Below are positions 60,130 to 64,000 of a stretch of 64,000 nt of DNA, in pieces. A program made the position numbers and the translations under genes. The number at the start of each line of letters is the position of its first letter. The first letter of the stretch is position 1. The notes beneath the pieces were generated by a model, which was not told where the DNA came from, did not search any database, and saw nothing but the letters and a program-made list of their open reading frames with translations. The stretch covers positions 7,755,263 to 7,819,262 of the forward strand of contig JBBCBC010000037.1 of assembly GCA_037126765.1 (NCBI GenBank), written 5' to 3'. This DNA comes from Stenogyne calaminthoides (Eukaryota; Streptophyta; Magnoliopsida; Lamiales; Lamiaceae).

Positions 60130-60986
60130 AAATGACAAAATGTAAAGTTTTGCTCGGAACGAAGGATGTATATTATCCACATTAATATTAAAAATAAAAT
60201 TATGTCAATAATTAAATTACTTATGTTAATTAAATATTTAAAGTATTTAATTAAAATAATATTGTAAACTTTTTTTAATCTCGCTATGTATATATTTTAA
60301 AGAGATGTAAGAGAGAGGAGAGATAAGTTGTAATTTTATTACGTATTAAATAATGAATTAAAAATAAAGAATCTAGTTTTAAATTAATTTCGCTGAACAA
60401 TGATTGTTAAATCAATGGATTTAATAAATCCTTTCATAAATCCACTTATGAATCTAAATAAGTGATTTCAAATCTATGAATTCATAAATTAATTAATTTT
60501 AAATTCATCCTCAAATCAAATCTCTCAATTTGAATCTAAATGGAGCCTAAGGGTGAAAGAGAGATCCACGTGTTTTAATTTGGGTAGGATCAAATCCAGT
60601 TGTGCAGATTTCATATCAGTGCAAATTTTTTTCACAAGATTTTGTCATAAATTAATCAGGGGTGCAAATATCTTGACTCACATAAATTGGCGTCTAGTTA
60701 CACAACAGCTGAAATATTTCGAGGCCCTACCGCCAAGCCCAATGGGCTCCATGATTCGATTCGGTAGATCCAAATATCAGTCAAGAGTCTTAAGAACCTG
60801 CCTTGCCGTGAAGGGAGGGGCAATGTTCAATTTTGAGCACAAATTAGACTTAATACTTTCCAATTCCATCGTGTGGCCCCGAAAATGGAGAAAAAAAATG
60901 TAAGAATTATGTTTATTGGTTGAATATTCAAAACCACATCATACTGCATTAAATATTCAACTAAATGGCGCACTTAAAACTCCAAC

Positions 60987-60993
60987 TATAAAA
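60987..60993 (+). promoter_or_regulatory. TATA box of G6B
   Basis: TATAAAA lies 60 bases before the ATG at 61,047, identical to the G6A arrangement. Confidence 0.55.
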
Positions 60994-61046
60994 ACTAGTG
61001 CAAATCATCATAATCCCATGCATTCTTCCCATCTCTAGTCCGAACA

Positions 61047-64000
61047 ATGGAGACAAAAGTTGTGCAACAATTTATCATCTTTGTTATTTTCCTTCCTTTC
61101 CTCTGTTTGAGCTTAGAAACAGACACCATATCTTCCAGTTTAGTTGTCAAAGATCCAGATACCATAGTATCTCGAAAGCAGGCGTTCAAATTGGGATTCT
61201 TTACCCCTGAGAACACCACCAACCGCTACTTAGGGGTCTTTTACGCTTTCTCAAAAGAAACCGTGGTATGGGTCGCAAACAGAGACAAACCCCTCCACGA
61301 TTTTGCCAACACTGTAACTATTTCGAAAGACGGCAATCTGATCCTCATTAATGGGAAGAATCAAACTGTGTGGTCAACCAATGTCGCCACTACTTCTCCA
61401 ACTAATGCCACTCTTCAAATTCTGGACACCGGAAATCTTGTGCTCCGGAACATTGCCACAAATGCCACGATGTGGGAGTCCTTTTCACAACCTACAAATG
61501 TTGACTTGCCGGGTATGAAGATAAGCCACAACACAAAGACTGGGAAGAAGGTGGTACTATCGGCATGGAAAAATGCCACCGACCCTGCCTTAGGAAGTTT
61601 CACTTCCGGGCTCCAAGTTTTGAGTATCCCAGAAAGCTTCGTGTGGAAGAACGGGCGCCCGTACTGGAGGAGCGGCCCGTGGAACGGCAAGATTTTTATC
61701 GGGGTACACGACATGTTTTATCCGCACCTGGATGGATTGACTCGAGTGGAAAACGATCACGAGGGCACTTTCTACCTCATGCAATACGGAGAGAAGGCAA
61801 TTGTGGTCCTCCAGCCTTGGGGAATCTTTGCTGTGATGCTGTGGGATGATCAGAAGAAGAGTTGGGATGAGGTATACCATTCTCCTCAAAACGAATGTGA
61901 TCTTTATGGAAGGTGTGGCCAGTTTGGGAGCTGTAATGTTAAGGCTTCCCCTATCTGTTCTTGCTTGAGGGGGTTTGAGCCTGTCAATAAACAAGAGTGG
62001 AGGAGTGGGAATTGGACTAGTGGTTGCCAGAGGGCAGTTCAATTGAAGTGTGGAACTTCGGATGGATTTTCGAGGCTTCAGTTTATGAAGGTTCCGGATT
62101 TCCCTCAACCATTCTCTAATTATGATATACAAGAATGTGGGAGGAGATGTTTGGGGAATTGTTCTTGCGTAGCTTATGCTCATGAACCTACAATCGGTTG
62201 TATGCTTTGGAGTTATACTTTGATCGACCTTCAGAACTTCAACGATGTTGGTCTTGATATTTATGTTCGTCTCGCGTCTTCAGAATTAGGTACGTCTCAT
62301 TCTTATATCCTCAATTTACTGATTAGTATTCCTGAGGAATTCTACGTAATGAGTTTGAGCTCCTTTTCATTTTTATCAGATGCTCACAAAGACAAGAAGA
62401 TACTGTTTATCATAATTCCACTAGTCTTGGCTTTTGTTTGCATATTAGTTTTCATCTTCATTACTCGGTGCAGCTGGATGGTAAAGACAAAAGGTGAGAT
62501 TAGCCGGCCAATTACTTGCTTGTACAGTATAATAACAATAATAATAATTGAATTCAACTTCACTCCTGTACTAATTGTAGTATCTTAATTTCTGAAATCA
62601 GGAGCCAAAACAAAAGACAAGAATGTCCCTGAAGCAGGGCAAACATTTTCATCAGATTCAACTGTGATTATACTCAAACATGAATCTGAGAAAGTAAAGA
62701 TAGGAGAGTTGCCAGAGTTCACTTTCGAAACGCTTGCAAATGCTACAGATCAATTCAACGAAAATAATCTTCTTCTTGGGAGGGGAGGTTTTGGTCCTGT
62801 TTATAAAGTATGACCGATCTTTCTTCCAATTTTGCATCATCACATTTTTTAAATAGCAACCTTTACTTATTGTTTTCGAGCATGTGTGCTTGTATAGGGG
62901 AATCTGGAAAATGGGAAAGAAATAGCTGTCAAGAGACTCTCTTCAGCTTCTGGACAAGGAATGGAAGAATTCATGAATGAAGTGATCCTCATCTCCAAAC
63001 TCCAACACAGGAATCTTGTCAGATTGTTGGGGTGGTGCGTAGAGAACGAAGAGAAGATTCTAATATACGAATTCATGCCAAACAAAAGCTTGGACGTTTG
63101 TTTCTTTGGTCAGTTCAACCTCTAAACACCAATTCTAATTTCTGTATATATTCCCAACATAATTCTTTTATATTTTCTATAGATCCTACATATCCATCAC
63201 GTAAGATTTTTAGATTGGATGAAACGTTTCAATATCATCGAGGGCGTTGCCCGAGGCCTTCTATATCTTCACAAGGACTCGACACTAAGGATCATTCACC
63301 GTGACCTTAAGCCAAGTAATGTGCTACTGGATGACGATTGGAACCCAAAGATCTCCGATTTTGGCTTGGCACGAATTTTCGGAGGAAACCAGGAACATGA
63401 CAATACTGCAAGAGTTGTGGGAACATAGTAAGAGATTAATCTTGAAGTAGAATAGTCATGCTGTTAACTATTAGTTTGTTCATGCCAATTTATACAATGC
63501 GTGATTTTGCAGTGGATACATGGCGCCTGAATATGCAACAGAAGGCAGATTTTCTGAAAAAATCGGATGTCTACAGTTTTGGTGTATTGGTGTTAGAGAT
63601 AGTAAAAGGAAAAAAAAAGAACACGCATTATTACAACCAGGAGCTGTCTTTGAGCCTTTTAGGATATGTAAACCCTTTCTCCTTAGTAATTATTAGTACA
63701 TCACTCTTTCTTTAATTATTTATCAGACAAATAACCTAGTGTTATTTTGTTTCACTAAATTTCAGGCCTGGAAATTGTGGAATGAAGATAATGCTTTGGG
63801 TTTCGTGGATCAAAGTATAGCAAATTCAAGCTTGGAGCAAGAAATCACCCGGTGCATTCAGATTGCCTTGCTGTGTGTCCAAGAATTTGCTAAAGATCGG
63901 CCTTCAATTCAAAATGTTGTTTCAATGCTTAGTCGTGAAATCGTTGAGCTACCACTACCACAGCAGCCGGTGTTTGCTGACAAGTGGAATGCCTTGGCTA
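61047..64000 (+). CDS. G6B: G-type lectin S-receptor-like kinase, 3' end cut by window; kinase frame disturbed
   Basis: Exons lie at 61,047-62,289, 62,380-62,493, 62,602-62,807, 62,898-63,108, 63,183-63,427, 63,513-63,667 and 63,766 to beyond the window. Signal peptide, bulb lectin (VVWVANRD), S-locus glycoprotein (WRSGPWNG), EGF (CDLYGRCGQFGSC), PAN and membrane helix (ILFIIIPLVLAFVCILVFIFI) are all open. Intron 1 is only 90 bases, a multiple of three, with no stop in frame. In the kinase, exon 5 has one extra T (ATTTTTAGATTGG, about 63,207) and exon 6 one extra A (GAAAAAATCGG, about 63,557). Both are at homopolymers and shift the frame. If these are sequencing errors the gene is a normal receptor kinase; otherwise it is a receptor with intact ectodomain and broken kinase. 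Confidence 0.8.

Larger units (their letters stand above)
55010..60986. other. Intergenic region upstream of G5B and G6B
   Basis: No intact gene was found. The region is collinear with 20,737-27,396. It holds the same candidate solo LTR (about 56,012-57,758), the promoter/EGF relic (about 57,870-58,260), the repeat field and the SINE. It lacks about 0.9 kb present in copy A and the left arm of the copy-A hairpin. It has a 129-base tandem duplication at 59,872-60,129 and an extra segment of about 95 bases near 57,275-57,370. Confidence 0.6.
38977..64000. repeat. Segmental duplication, copy B
   Basis: This is the second unit of the tandem duplication, collinear with 1-30,501 and cut by the window end inside the last exon of G6B. 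It keeps three apparently intact receptor kinases (G2B, G4B, G5B), whereas every complete counterpart in copy A is damaged. It lacks the gypsy element of copy A and has its own small deletions near 43,608, 46,885 and 59,937. Confidence 0.95.

Overview
The window comes from a plant nuclear genome, almost certainly a eudicot. The genes have introns with GT..AG borders and a seven-exon layout typical of plant G-type (S-domain) lectin receptor-like kinases. They sit in AT-rich DNA with plant-type transposable elements: a Ty3/gypsy chromovirus, a CACTA transposase relic, solo LTRs, a hAT MITE, a Stowaway-like MITE and a SINE. No bacterial, organellar or viral gene content was seen. The species cannot be named from the sequence.

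Most of the window is one tandem segmental duplication. Copy A (1 to about 30,500) and copy B (38,977 to the window end) carry the same genes in the same order. These are: the 3' end of a lectin-less receptor kinase; G2 (+), a full-length S-domain kinase; G3 (-), its tail-to-tail inverted paralogue; G4 (+) and G5 (-), a lectin-less pair with signal peptide, EGF-like, PAN, membrane and kinase segments; a promoter plus EGF relic; and G6 (+), another full-length S-domain kinase. Between the copies (30,500-38,977) lie a CACTA TNP2 relic split by a solo LTR, a second truncated LTR fused to a receptor-kinase 3' fragment, and G7 (+), a lectin-less receptor-kinase pseudogene whose last exon begins copy B.

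The two copies have decayed unequally. In copy B, G2, G4 and G5 can be spliced in silico into uninterrupted proteins of 832, 567 and 585 residues. Every complete gene of copy A carries a lesion. G2A has a scrambled exon 1, G3A a deletion and stops, and G4A has lost its whole kinase domain through a TACTAT microhomology deletion that leaves an open EGF-PAN-membrane protein. G5A has a 1-base frameshift in the membrane exon, and G6A has a frameshift plus a stop. G3 in both copies lacks kinase subdomains I to about V, so that loss predates the duplication. A 6.0-kb gypsy element with a perfect 5-bp target duplication sits in the G3A/G4A divergent promoter and is absent from copy B, so it came later.

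The biology is that of a rapidly evolving receptor cluster: full-length lectin receptors, lectin-less receptors, a kinase-less receptor-like protein and ectodomain-only products side by side. Local inverted and tandem copies exchange sequence, and one inverted gene-conversion tract is visible. Several frameshifts are at homopolymers or are otherwise odd, so assembly or sequencing error remains a live alternative for some lesions.
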